From contig SMOI01000392.1 in the NCBI GenBank assembly GCA_008000375.1, positions 1-27,897 of the forward strand: a stretch of DNA of 27,897 nt. Reading direction: 5' to 3'. This DNA is from Poteriospumella lacustris. Taxonomy: Eukaryota > Sar > Chrysophyceae > Chromulinales > Dinobryaceae. A program made the position numbers and the translations under genes. Shown here in pieces: positions 7,924-16,384 of this stretch (position 1 is the stretch's first letter; every line of letters begins with the position of its first letter). The notes below the pieces were generated by a model. That model did no database searches. It saw only the letters and a list, made by a program, of their open reading frames with translations, and had not been told where the DNA came from.

Positions 7924-9849
7924 CTATATGGTGGCCGCGTCGACATCCACCGTCCGCTTCACCGGTGCGACGAGGTCGTCGTCGTCGTCGGTGGCGGCGC
8001 AGGCGCTGCCGCCGGTCGACGAGTGCGTCGACAGCATGCGCTCGGAGGCGGCCGTCGAGCGGGCGGGCGACGAGAACGCCGAGGCCACCTGCTGGCACAT
8101 CCAACCGACCGGAGACGCTCGCAGCGACGCGGAGGCCAACACGACAGCGGTGAACGACTGACAGCGGCCGTCAGCGTCGGCGGCGTCGAGGTCGTCGACC
8201 GACCGCCCGTCCGCCGCGACCGGCGATGAGGGCGACGGAGGGCCGCCCGTTGGGAAGTCGGTGACGTCCACCCGCAGCAGCGACGCGGCGCATTCGACAT
8301 GCAGCTGCTCGGCGTCGAGCGCTCCGGTGGCGGGCATCGACGCGGCGACGTCGAAGGCGTCGAGCAGTGCCAAGCACCGCTCGATCGCCCGCAGCCGCAT
8401 CAACGCGTCGTCCTCGCGCAGCGACAGCGCCGGCGCCGCGGCCTCTTCGCCGTCGCTGTGACCGTCGCTGTGGTCGCCGCCGCCGTCGTCGCGCTCGTGG
8501 CGGACAGCCGCCAGTTGTCGCTGGAGCATCGCGCGCACATCGTCGCCGTCGTCGTCGGTCGCCCGCAGCACCGCGGCGAGGTCGGCCATGGTCACCAGCC
8601 GGCTGCGACACGGCGACGGTGGCGTAGGCTGTGCGAGCGCATCGACCTGCCGCAGCACCGACAGCCGCAGCAGCTCGACGAAGTGGTCGATGGCCACCTC
8701 GAAGGCCGCCCAGTTCGCCTGCGTCGCGGCGACGTGCAGCGGCGTGTGGCCGTGGCGGCCCTCCGCGCGCGTCCACAGCGCCAGCACCGACGCCGCGTGG
8801 GTCGCCGTCGCCGTCGACTGCAGCAGGTCGATGAGCGCGCGGGCGATCGCCTGCAGCGCCGCGGCGTCGCGCTCCTCGACGACGAGGTGCAGCAGCGTCT
8901 TGCCCGCCGTCGTGGCCGTCGCACAGACCGACAGCAACAAGCTGCGCGGTGCGGCGGCCTCGGCGTCGCTGTCCTCCAACGGTGCCACAGGCGGCGCGGA
9001 TGCCGTCTGGACGAAGAGCGCGCGCCACGCGGTGGGCACCGTGTCGACGACGGCTGCCAGCGCGGCGGGGCCGGCGGCGTCCCAGCGGAGCAGACGCGTC
9101 AGCAGTCGCACGAGCGCCGCGCCCTGCTGGGCGAGCAGCATCATGTGTGCCGCCGTCATGCCGAAGACCGGGTCCACCACCGCCAGCGCCGCTTCCACCT
9201 GCGCCACGATCGCCGGCCACGATTGCGTCGCTGCCGCAGCAGCGGTCGCACCCGTCGCCATCGCCGCGGCGTAGACGAGCACCGCCAGCACGTGATCGAT
9301 GAAGGCGCTGCCGCCGAAGACGCCGGCAATCTGGACGATGGTCATGTCCGTGGCCACCATCTTCGACAGCGACTCCTTCGTCGACGGCGACGCGAGCAGC
9401 GCAGCGTCGCGGTCGCCGGCGGGCCACGGCGGCGACGCGCAGCTGGCGGGGAGAATGTCGCGGTAACGGTACCACCGCCGCTCGCTGCACAGGCAGCGCT
9501 GCAGGTAGTGCGCGATTTCCGACGGCGCCAGGCGATGAGACGAGGCGAACTGGGTGAAGAGCACGTCGAAGACGTCGGTGGAGCCGGCGGGCACCGCGGC
9601 GAAGAGCTGGTCCATCGCGTGGCGAAACGCCTCCTCTCGCCCCGCCGGATCGGCCCGCTCGGCAGCGTCCGCGACGACTGCTGTGGACGGCGACTGCTCG
9701 TGGTCCAACGAGGACGTCGCCGTCGTGGTGTGCGAGAGCTGCGTCGCCGCCTGGGAGTCGCCTTTGCGGTACGGCGTGGCCGGTGGCGGCTCTCGCGGCC
9801 GCAGCGGGTCCACTGAAGAAGAACAGGAGCAGCAGCTGTGGTTTCCCAT
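7924..9849 (-). CDS. Ankyrin-repeat protein with probable N-terminal lipid anchor
   Basis: A 641-residue intronless ORF. The N-terminus MGNHSCCSCSSS has Gly2, a small residue at position 6 (Cys) and a Cys cluster (6, 7, 9), a good match to dual N-myristoylation and S-palmitoylation. Ankyrin-type units are recognisable at about 227-256 (FGMTAAHMMLLAQQG), 315-343 (AGKTLLHLVVEERDAAAL) and 366-394 (HGHTPLHVAATQANWAAF). Each carries the TxLH-type signature, and they are separated by long Ala-rich linkers. Residues about 30-70 and 410-641 are low-complexity, acidic and Ser/Asp-rich, and probably disordered. Ankyrin repeats bind proteins, so a membrane-tethered scaffold is the simplest reading; the partner is unknown. 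Third codon positions are overwhelmingly G or C, which creates long empty frames on the other strand. The C-terminus ends KRTVDVDAATI. Confidence 0.85.
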   Translation of the reverse strand: MGNHSCCSCSSSVDPLRPREPPPATPYRKGDSQAATQLSHTTTATSSLDHEQSPSTAVVADAAERADPAGREEAFRHAMDQLFAAVPAGSTDVFDVLFTQFASSHRLAPSEIAHYLQRCLCSERRWYRYRDILPASCASPPWPAGDRDAALLASPSTKESLSKMVATDMTIVQIAGVFGGSAFIDHVLAVLVYAAAMATGATAAAAATQSWPAIVAQVEAALAVVDPVFGMTAAHMMLLAQQGAALVRLLTRLLRWDAAGPAALAAVVDTVPTAWRALFVQTASAPPVAPLEDSDAEAAAPRSLLLSVCATATTAGKTLLHLVVEERDAAALQAIARALIDLLQSTATATHAASVLALWTRAEGRHGHTPLHVAATQANWAAFEVAIDHFVELLRLSVLRQVDALAQPTPPSPCRSRLVTMADLAAVLRATDDDGDDVRAMLQRQLAAVRHERDDGGGDHSDGHSDGEEAAAPALSLREDDALMRLRAIERCLALLDAFDVAASMPATGALDAEQLHVECAASLLRVDVTDFPTGGPPSPSSPVAADGRSVDDLDAADADGRCQSFTAVVLASASLRASPVGWMCQQVASAFSSPARSTAASERMLSTHSSTGGSACAATDDDDDLVAPVKRTVDVDAATI

Positions 9850-10312
9850 GTTGTAGCTCGTCGTGAACGATAATGTGCGCGGCTAATGGCCTCTCAGGTT
9901 CAACGCCGATGGCATTTGACCCATTCCGCCTGTCGGCTGGCCGGATGGGTCACCGCGCCAACGAGCCACTTGAAAGTGACGAAGGAGCGTCGTCAAACGA
10001 TAGCGAAGGTCAACAACCGTTCACTTTTGACCTCTTGACGAACATTAGCAGTTCAGTAGTGCATCACACATGGGCAGCAGACACTCCGCGTCATGATGGC
10101 GCGATGCATCGCTTGTTGGACCCGATTGATCGCTCGCGGGGCATCGCCAAGAGACTGAAAGGTCCCCAGAGATCAGTCGCGAGCAATAGTTATCGTACAT
10201 CGCGCATCGCGCCACGGTGACATGACCCCGGAAGAGATTAATAATACCATCTTGGATCTCGCGAGCTCGCGAGCAACAAAGACCTTGCAGTATCCATGAT
10301 GACGACGTCCAG

Positions 10313-10415
10313 TCTGTCGTCTGTCGTCTGTCGTCTGTCGTCTGTCGTCTGTCGTCTCGTCTGTCGTCTGTCGTCTGTCGTCTGTCGTCTGTCGTCCGTC
10401 GTCCGTCGTCCGTCC
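10313..10415. repeat. Heptanucleotide array (TCTGTCG)n
   Basis: Eleven perfect TCTGTCG units, interrupted once by a 5-base TCTCG, are followed by two TCCGTCG variants and a decayed end. The array finishes about 190 bases before the probable start codon of the 1802-residue gene. Confidence 0.92.
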
Positions 10416-10423
10416 CAACTGGT

Positions 10424-10444
10424 GTGACATGTGACATGTGACAT
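10424..10444. repeat. Heptamer repeat (GTGACAT)3
   Basis: Three perfect tandem GTGACAT units follow the TCTGTCG array almost directly, so two different 7-base arrays are stacked upstream of the same gene. Confidence 0.85.
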
Positions 10445-10605
10445 TGACCCAAAAGATATTTTGGATGCGACGACCGCTGCAACTTCTTCTTCACGACGTG
10501 GGACCCTTGAGCAGCATCGGAATGTCATCGCCGGAATTCATAAGCCTATCCCCCGCCCCTCCCCGTCGTTGTTATTTTTTGTGTTTATTCTGGACCGCTG
10601 TAGTT

Positions 10606-13600
10606 ATGCCTTCCAAGTCTTCTCGTCGCGCCTCTGCTGGGCGTAGCAACGTAAACCCGGCGGCCAAGGAAGCCGCCACCGACCCCCTTCCATCGCCTCC
10701 TACTGTCGATTCTTCTGAGGAAACCCCCACCATTGCATCGACGTCGACCACCTCCACCGATGACGATCGAGCTACCCCGCCCTTGTCCAGCGCAGAGCTC
10801 ACTTCGTCGGCGTCGTTTCTGACAGCGCCCCCGAACGACGTATGGACTCCGCCTCAGCATCTGCAAAAGATCGACGACGCCGACGGCGGCCTTCCAGTGT
10901 TCTTCCCGCTGGAGCTTACGACGGGCGACTATCTACGACGCGTGCTGGACCTGGTGACTCGAGGCCTCCGTCGTCGCGTGTTGGAGATCGTCGCGAACCG
11001 TCGCGTGGAGCCGATTCCGACCGACTACGAGGGAGACGTACTCCTCCTTCTTCAGCAACCGCTGGATGATGCGGGCTACAACACGAACGGCAATGTGGCG
11101 CACACAGAGCGTGTCGCGGTGCATCAGCAGTACGTCGCCGACAGCCTCGGCATGCGCACCGACGCGATGGTCCGCGCGGCGACGTTTCTGCTGCAGCGAC
11201 ACCATCTGTTGTTACAGGGCGGTCCTGCCTGCCACAGTCACGAGCTGCTGCAGTCGGCATTCGCTTACGGCGACGAGCTGCTGCAGCATGTTGGCGCGAC
11301 GGCGGTTGAAGCGCGTCGCCGGTTGAGCGACCTGGCGGCGCAGTATGGCGACCATCGCCGGTTCGCCACCGCGCGTCTCCAGGCGCTCGGATGGCGTCGT
11401 GCTCGTGATGAGTCTCCAGCGGTGGCTGACGCGGCGGACGATTCATCGCTGACGACGGCGCACGTGCAGCAACTGGCCGACTGCGCAACGGAGCTGCTGC
11501 ATGAGCTGGCGACGGGGCTGCAGCCGGCGGACGTGGCGCTGACGCAGCTGTCCGTGCGCCTGGTCGACCTCACCAACGCGCTGGACGATGCCATGGCGCA
11601 GCGGTCGCAAGCCGGTGCCTACGACGACGCAGGGCGCTACCAGCGGTTGAAGCAAGCGACGCAGGCGCTGCTCTCGCGTCACCAGCTCGACGAGCGACTC
11701 ACGCAGATGCGAGTGCGGCTGCATGTGGCGCGGAACAACGCCGATGCCCTGGCCAGAGCGGAGGCGCAGGCCGCACGGCGGGTCGAGCTCGACACGCCCC
11801 AGACGGGCGCCGTGGCGTTGCGCGACCTGCGGACCGCGCTGGGCCAGCGTATCGACGAGCTGCACCGTGCGCTGGTCGGTGAGAACGACGTGTCGCCGTT
11901 GCTGGCGGAGACGCCGTCGGATCCGCTGGACGGGTGGCGTCTGTGGGTGTCGCCGCTCGCCGGCCGCAGTCTGCTGGGGCTGGCGAAGGCCGCCGACAGC
12001 GTCGCCGTCTTGCGGGACGCGCACGCGCAGTGGCGCCGGGACGGCGACGACGCGTCGCCCGCCGTCGACGCTCCTCTGTCGTTTGAGGCCTCGTCCCTGC
12101 GCGGCGCTCAGTACACCGCCGCGGTGCTGTCGGACGCAGGGTACACCGCCGCGGAGCTGAAAGACGGTGGATACCACGCGACGGAGCTGCAGGCGGCGGG
12201 GTTCACCGCGAAGCAGCTGGCGACGGCCGGCTACACTGCGACGGAACTGCGCGACGCCGGCTACCGCATCGACGCGCTCGTCGAGGCGAAGTGCGCCACG
12301 GCGGAGCTGAAGGCGGCGGGGTACGGCGCAGCGGAGCTCCGCGCGGCGGGCTTCAACGCCAGCGCGTTGGCCGCGGCGGGCTACGCGGCCGTGGAGCTGA
12401 AGGCGGCGGGTTTCACGGCGGTGCACCTGAAGGACGCGGGCTTCACAGTGGTGGCCCTGCAGACCGCGGGCTTCGATGCGGCGCAGCTGCTGACGGCCGG
12501 CTACGACCCGTCGGAGCTGCGTCTCGCAGGTTTCGTCGCCGCCGAGCTGCGCGGCTTGCAGCTCACGCCGACGGAGCTGAAGATCGCCGGCTTCGAGGCC
12601 TCCGAGCTGTTGGCGGTCGGACACGGTGCGACAGCGCTGCGTGACGCCGGCTTCACGGCACTGGCCCTGCGCGTGGCGCGATGCAGCGCCGCGGAGCTGC
12701 ACGCGGCGGGCTACAGCCCCACCGAGCTCAAACGCGCGGGCTGCAGCTCGTTGGAGCTGGTGGACGCCGGCGTCGCGAGCCACGAGCTGCACGCCGCCGG
12801 GTACAACGCGCAGCAGATGCTCGACGCAGGATTCGCCGCGTCGGAGCTGAAGCGACTGGGCTACCGCCTCGCGGAGCTGAAGGAGGTGGGCTACACGGCG
12901 AAGCAGCTGCGCGACGCCGCGTACGCCGCGACGGAGCTGCTGGCGGTGCAGTTCATCGCGTCGGAGCTGAAGGCGGCGGGTTACAAGGCGCAGGAGCTGC
13001 TCGACGCGGGCTGCCGTCTCGCCGTGCTGAAGCAGGCGGCGTACGAGGCGGCGGAACTGCTCGCGTTGGGGTGTTCCGCGGCGGCGCTGAAGGCCGCGGG
13101 CTACAGCGCGTCGGAGCTGAAGGTCGCCGGGTGCGACGCGGCGACGTTGAAAGCCGTCGGCTTCGCGTTTGAGGCGCTGGTGGACGCGGGGTGCACCGCC
13201 GCCGAGCTGAAGGCGGTGGGCTACGCGGAGCGACAGCTGATGCGGGCGGGCTTCACGGCGCATCAGATGCGCGACGCGGCGTTCACGGCGAACGAGCTGT
13301 ACGCGGCCGGCTACGAGTTCAGCGCGCTGGCCGCGGCGGGGTTCAACGCGACGGAGCTGCGCGCCGCGGGTGCCGGGGCCGCCGAGATGAAAGCGGCGGG
13401 TTTCGCCGCGGCGCAGCTGTTGGAGGCCGCCTACCGCGCGGTGGAGCTCCTCGACGTCGGCTACCGCGTCGTGGACCTGCGGCTGGCGGGCTACTCGGCG
13501 CGGGAGCTGCTCGACGCCGGCTGCACCGTCGCGGAGCTGCACGTCGCTGCGTATCGCGCTGCAGCGCTGCGTGTCGCCGGCTGCACCGCCGCGGACCTGG

Positions 13601-16014
13601 AAGCGGCGGCGTACAGCGCCGCGGAGCTGAAGGACGGTGGCTACAGCGCCGCCGAGCTGCGAGCGGCAGCGTTCGACGCGGCGGCGATGCGCACCGCGGC
13701 CTACGACGCAGCAGAACTGCTCGCCGTCGGCTACAGCGCCGAGGAGCTGCGGCTCGGCGGCTACGATGCGGCCGCGATGCGAGCGGCGCAGGTCTCCGCC
13801 GCGACGCTGCTGGCCGCGGGCTACAGCGTCGCGGAGCTGTCGACGGCGGCGGGTTTCACCGCGACGGAGCTGCGCGACGCCGGCTGCGCGGCGTCGGCGT
13901 TGCAAGCGATCGGTGCGACCGCCGCGCGCCTCCTCGACGCGGGCTACAGCGCGTTCGACTGTCGCACGGCGGGCTACGGGGCGACGGAGCTGAGCGCCGC
14001 TGGCGTCGACGCGGCGCAGCTGAAGGCGGCCGGGTACAGCGCCGCGGAGCTCAAAGCGGCGGGGTTCACGTCGCAGGCGCTGAAGGCGGCGGGGTACAAC
14101 GCGCAGCAGATGCTCGACGCGCAGTACGCGGCGATCGAGCTGCGGTCGCTGGCCTACGACGTGCGCGACCTGTGGGCGGCGGGCTGCAGCGCGCGCGCGA
14201 TGCGCGACGCGATGTTCACGGCGACGCAGCTGCTGGCCGCGGGCTACACCGCGCCGCAGCTGCGCGCCGTCGGGTACAGCGCCTTGGAGCTGAAGAGCGC
14301 CGGCGGCGACGTCGCGGCGCTGAAAGCCGCCGGGTACAGCGCCGTCGACCTGCAGGCGGCCGATTGCACTGTCGCGGAGCTGCGCGCCGTCGGGTTCACC
14401 GCGGCGGAGCTGCACGCGGCGCGGTTCAACGCGCAGCAAATGGTCGACGCCGGCGGCTACAGCGCGGCGGACCTGACGCGGGCCGGCTACCGCGTCGCCG
14501 AGCTGAAGACGGCCGGCTGCCGCGCCGCGGAGCTGAACGCGGCGGGTGTCTGCGCGGCGCAACTGGCGGACGCCGGCTACACCGGCTCCGCGCTGAAGGC
14601 GGCGGGCTACAGCGCCAGCGCCGTGAAGGCCGCCGGCCTCACCGTGGCGCAGCTGCTGGACGCCGGCTACAGCGTCGCGGACGTGAAGCAGACGGGCTGC
14701 ACGGCGACGGAGCTGCGCGACGCCGGCTGCCGCGCCGCCGCGGAGCTGAAGCACAGCGGCTTCGCGGCGCTGGAGCTGACGCACGCGGGCTTCGGCGGCG
14801 ACGAGGTGGCGGCGCTCTACACGGCGACGGAGCTGAACCGCGGCCTGCGCGAGGCCGTGGCGCAGTGGCTAGCGGACCGCGCGGCCGCCCTCGCGCGCTA
14901 CGGCCACATCTCCGACTGGGACGTCCGCGGCGTCACCGACCTGCAGGAGCTGTTCTCCGGCGACGCGGAGCAGCAGCCGTGCGGCAGCAGCTTCAACGAC
15001 GATCTGTCGCGCTGGGACGTGCGCAGCGTCACCACGATGCGCAACATGTTCCAAGGCGCCGCGGCGTTCGACCAGCCGCTCAACACGTGGGACGTCCGCG
15101 GCGTCACCGACCTGCGCGGCATGTTCCACGGCGCCGCGGCGTTCAACCAGCCGCTGGACGCGTGGGACGTCAGCGGCGTCACCGACCTGCGCGGCATGTT
15201 CCACGGCGCCGTGGCGTTCAACCAGCCGCTGAACACGTGGGACGTGCGCCGCGTGACCGACATGGGCAGCCTGTTCAAAGGAGCGTGGTCCTTCAACCAG
15301 CCGCTCGACCGCTGGCGGACGGGCGCGGTCACCGACATGAGCCACCTGTTCCAAGAGGCGACGACGTTCAACCAGCCGCTCAACACGTGGGACGTGAGCC
15401 GCGTGACGCGAATGAGTGGCCTGTTCTGCACCGCGCGCGCGTTCAACCAGCCGCTGGACGCGTGGGACGTGTCGCACGTGACGACGATGGACTCGCTGTT
15501 CTACGGCGCGTCGCCGTTCAACCAGCCGCTGGCCGCGTGGGACGTGCGCCGCGTCGTGCACATGCGGAAGCTGTTCAACGAGGCGTTGGTGTTCAACCAG
15601 CCGCTGGCCTCGTGGGACGTGCGCGCGGTCGGCGACATGAGCGGCATGTTCTGTCGCGCGGCCGCGTTCAACCAGCCGCTCGACGCGTGGGACGTGCGCA
15701 ACGTCACCGACATGAGCAGCATGTTCCGCGGGGCGCGCGCGTTCAACCAGCCGCTGGAGACGTGGGACGTGAGCGCCAAGGACACGAACCACATGTTCCA
15801 CGGCGCCTCGGCCTTCATGCGGTCCCTGGACGCCTGGGCGCTGGACACCGCCCGCCGCGCGAGTCTCGTGCGCACGCCGACGTCGCGGCAGCTGATGTCC
15901 CCCGCACAGGTGGCGCAACGGACGCGCGCGGAGACCCTGACCCCGACGCGACTCTTCCCGCGGGAGGAAGAAGAGGAGAAGGAGCCGGCAGAGAAGGAGG
16001 AGGCAGAGGATTAG
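10606..16014 (+). CDS. Giant decapeptide-repeat / BspA (DUF285) fusion protein
   Basis: The protein is 1802 residues from the ATG at 10606 (MPSKSSRRASAGRSNV). The frame stays open upstream, with ATGs at 10465 and 10522, but that stretch is T-rich and overlaps promoter-like repeats. Residues 1-110 are disordered and Ser/Thr/Pro-rich. Residues about 110-500 are Ala/Leu/Arg-rich, predicted helical, of no family I know. Residues about 501-1411 hold roughly 90 tandem decapeptides of form (A)G-[YFC]-x-A-x-E-L-K-x-A, nearly all exactly ten residues, with three 11-residue slips. Residues about 1438-1745 hold 12 repeats of 25 residues, WDVRxVTDMxxMFxGAxAFNQPLDx, the Pfam DUF285/BspA-like leucine-rich repeat seen in Mycoplasma surface proteins and many protists. 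The tail is acidic (Glu-rich). No signal peptide or membrane segment is evident, so location is unclear. DUF285 repeats usually mediate binding, and a scaffold or adhesion role is inferred. Confidence 0.93.
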   Translation: MPSKSSRRASAGRSNVNPAAKEAATDPLPSPPTVDSSEETPTIASTSTTSTDDDRATPPLSSAELTSSASFLTAPPNDVWTPPQHLQKIDDADGGLPVFFPLELTTGDYLRRVLDLVTRGLRRRVLEIVANRRVEPIPTDYEGDVLLLLQQPLDDAGYNTNGNVAHTERVAVHQQYVADSLGMRTDAMVRAATFLLQRHHLLLQGGPACHSHELLQSAFAYGDELLQHVGATAVEARRRLSDLAAQYGDHRRFATARLQALGWRRARDESPAVADAADDSSLTTAHVQQLADCATELLHELATGLQPADVALTQLSVRLVDLTNALDDAMAQRSQAGAYDDAGRYQRLKQATQALLSRHQLDERLTQMRVRLHVARNNADALARAEAQAARRVELDTPQTGAVALRDLRTALGQRIDELHRALVGENDVSPLLAETPSDPLDGWRLWVSPLAGRSLLGLAKAADSVAVLRDAHAQWRRDGDDASPAVDAPLSFEASSLRGAQYTAAVLSDAGYTAAELKDGGYHATELQAAGFTAKQLATAGYTATELRDAGYRIDALVEAKCATAELKAAGYGAAELRAAGFNASALAAAGYAAVELKAAGFTAVHLKDAGFTVVALQTAGFDAAQLLTAGYDPSELRLAGFVAAELRGLQLTPTELKIAGFEASELLAVGHGATALRDAGFTALALRVARCSAAELHAAGYSPTELKRAGCSSLELVDAGVASHELHAAGYNAQQMLDAGFAASELKRLGYRLAELKEVGYTAKQLRDAAYAATELLAVQFIASELKAAGYKAQELLDAGCRLAVLKQAAYEAAELLALGCSAAALKAAGYSASELKVAGCDAATLKAVGFAFEALVDAGCTAAELKAVGYAERQLMRAGFTAHQMRDAAFTANELYAAGYEFSALAAAGFNATELRAAGAGAAEMKAAGFAAAQLLEAAYRAVELLDVGYRVVDLRLAGYSARELLDAGCTVAELHVAAYRAAALRVAGCTAADLEAAAYSAAELKDGGYSAAELRAAAFDAAAMRTAAYDAAELLAVGYSAEELRLGGYDAAAMRAAQVSAATLLAAGYSVAELSTAAGFTATELRDAGCAASALQAIGATAARLLDAGYSAFDCRTAGYGATELSAAGVDAAQLKAAGYSAAELKAAGFTSQALKAAGYNAQQMLDAQYAAIELRSLAYDVRDLWAAGCSARAMRDAMFTATQLLAAGYTAPQLRAVGYSALELKSAGGDVAALKAAGYSAVDLQAADCTVAELRAVGFTAAELHAARFNAQQMVDAGGYSAADLTRAGYRVAELKTAGCRAAELNAAGVCAAQLADAGYTGSALKAAGYSASAVKAAGLTVAQLLDAGYSVADVKQTGCTATELRDAGCRAAAELKHSGFAALELTHAGFGGDEVAALYTATELNRGLREAVAQWLADRAAALARYGHISDWDVRGVTDLQELFSGDAEQQPCGSSFNDDLSRWDVRSVTTMRNMFQGAAAFDQPLNTWDVRGVTDLRGMFHGAAAFNQPLDAWDVSGVTDLRGMFHGAVAFNQPLNTWDVRRVTDMGSLFKGAWSFNQPLDRWRTGAVTDMSHLFQEATTFNQPLNTWDVSRVTRMSGLFCTARAFNQPLDAWDVSHVTTMDSLFYGASPFNQPLAAWDVRRVVHMRKLFNEALVFNQPLASWDVRAVGDMSGMFCRAAAFNQPLDAWDVRNVTDMSSMFRGARAFNQPLETWDVSAKDTNHMFHGASAFMRSLDAWALDTARRASLVRTPTSRQLMSPAQVAQRTRAETLTPTRLFPREEEEEKEPAEKEEAED
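12107..14840 (+). repeat. Coding tandem repeat: ~90 decapeptide units (30 bp)
   Basis: A 30-base period runs for about 2.7 kb inside the coding sequence. GCGGAGCTGAAGGCGGCGGG is the commonest word. Units have diverged at the DNA level while the protein pattern is held. The second position is Tyr, Phe or Cys almost without exception. Confidence 0.9.
14917..15840 (+). repeat. Coding tandem repeat: 12 BspA/DUF285 units (75 bp)
   Basis: Twelve 25-codon units begin with TGGGACGT (Trp-Asp-Val), except unit 6 which has WRTGAVTD. Most units contain FNQPL encoded by TTCAACCAGCCGCT. The first unit carries an insertion before FNDDL, and the last one lacks the FNQP core. Confidence 0.93.
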
Positions 16015-16030
16015 GAGGAGGGAGGCACAG

Positions 16031-16066
16031 ACGGTCACTGAGACGGTCACTGAGACGGTCACTGAG
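16031..16066. repeat. 12-base tandem repeat (ACGGTCACTGAG)3
   Basis: Three perfect copies begin 16 bases after the stop codon of the BspA fusion gene, so they lie in its 3' UTR. Confidence 0.9.
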
Positions 16067-16120
16067 ACAGGGACAGGGAGGCCGCCGGTGTGATGCTTGA
16101 CGATTGCGGTGGTGGGTAGC

Positions 16121-16160
16121 GAGTGAGAGAGCGTGAGAGAGCGTGAGAGAGCGTGAGAGC
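16121..16160. repeat. 10-base tandem repeat (GCGTGAGAGA)4
   Basis: Four near-perfect copies sit in the 3' flank of the BspA fusion gene. They are followed by GT-rich and GTCT-rich simple sequence to about 16290. Confidence 0.88.
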
Positions 16161-16221
16161 GAGGTTGTGTGTGTTTTTTGTTTGAGAGGCGGTCCCCGGC
16201 CCATTGGGTGAGTTAGTAATC

Positions 16222-16250
16222 AGACCTACGCACGTCCTGTGCGTACGTCT
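16222..16250 (+). other. Strong hairpin in the 3' flank of the BspA fusion gene
   Basis: A perfect 7-bp stem TACGCAC/GTGCGTA (16227-16233 with 16239-16245) closes a 5-base loop, GTCCT. A C/C mismatch then leads to four more pairs (AGAC 16222-16225 with GTCT 16247-16250). It lies about 208 bases after the stop codon. It could act in RNA 3'-end formation or stability; role inferred from position only. Confidence 0.5.
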
Positions 16251-16384
16251 GTCTGTTTGTCTGTTTGTCTGTGTGTCTGTGTGTGTGGGTGTCACTGTCT
16301 GAGGACGAAGGTCTATCAGTATCAATAGCAATATCAATATCAATATGGTGGGTATATGAACGGTTCGGTGGCTCTGGACATGCG

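Larger units (their letters stand above)
9850..10605. other. Divergent promoter region with heptamer arrays
   Basis: This lies between the ankyrin gene (minus) and the decapeptide-BspA gene (plus). A 115-codon open frame at 9873-10220 (plus) has unremarkable composition and no recognisable motif; I do not call it. The right half holds the TGTCGTC-type array (10313-10415) and three GTGACAT units (10424-10444). Plus-strand frames are open just upstream of 10606. Confidence 0.5.

Noticed and set aside
8299-9816. 505-codon plus-strand frame opposite the ankyrin gene
   Set aside because: Arg/Gln-rich shadow frame caused by GC-biased codons. The minus-strand frame has ankyrin motifs and a lipidation signal.
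9873-10220. 115-codon plus-strand ORF between the ankyrin and BspA fusion genes
   Set aside because: No recognisable motif and unremarkable composition in a promoter region; expected by chance.
10313-10415. CRISPR-like or telomeric array
   Set aside because: The units are contiguous with no spacers, and the unit TCTGTCG is not a telomere motif. It is a simple microsatellite in a eukaryotic genome.
10438-10605. Longer N-terminus for the BspA fusion protein
   Set aside because: The frame's first codon at 10438 is GTG, not ATG. The two upstream ATGs give a T-rich, Cys/Phe-containing stretch unlike the disordered Ser/Thr/Pro N-terminus that starts at 10606. It cannot be fully excluded.
11443-14784. 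1113-codon open frame on the minus strand opposite the decapeptide repeats
   Set aside because: It is a by-product of the 30-base coding repeat and GC-rich third positions. Its translation is Arg/Gly/Val-rich without a natural pattern, while the plus-strand frame shows two recognised repeat families.
14917-15840. Bacterial origin (Mycoplasma-like DUF285 lipoprotein) suggesting contamination
   Set aside because: DUF285 repeats are common in protists, the gene has no lipobox or bacterial ribosome site, and it is flanked by intron-bearing eukaryotic genes.
13191-16100. 969-codon open frame on the plus strand overlapping the BspA fusion gene
   Set aside because: Shifted frame of the same repeats, Arg/Gly-rich. 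It reads the FNQPL repeats as meaningless VQPAA-type text.
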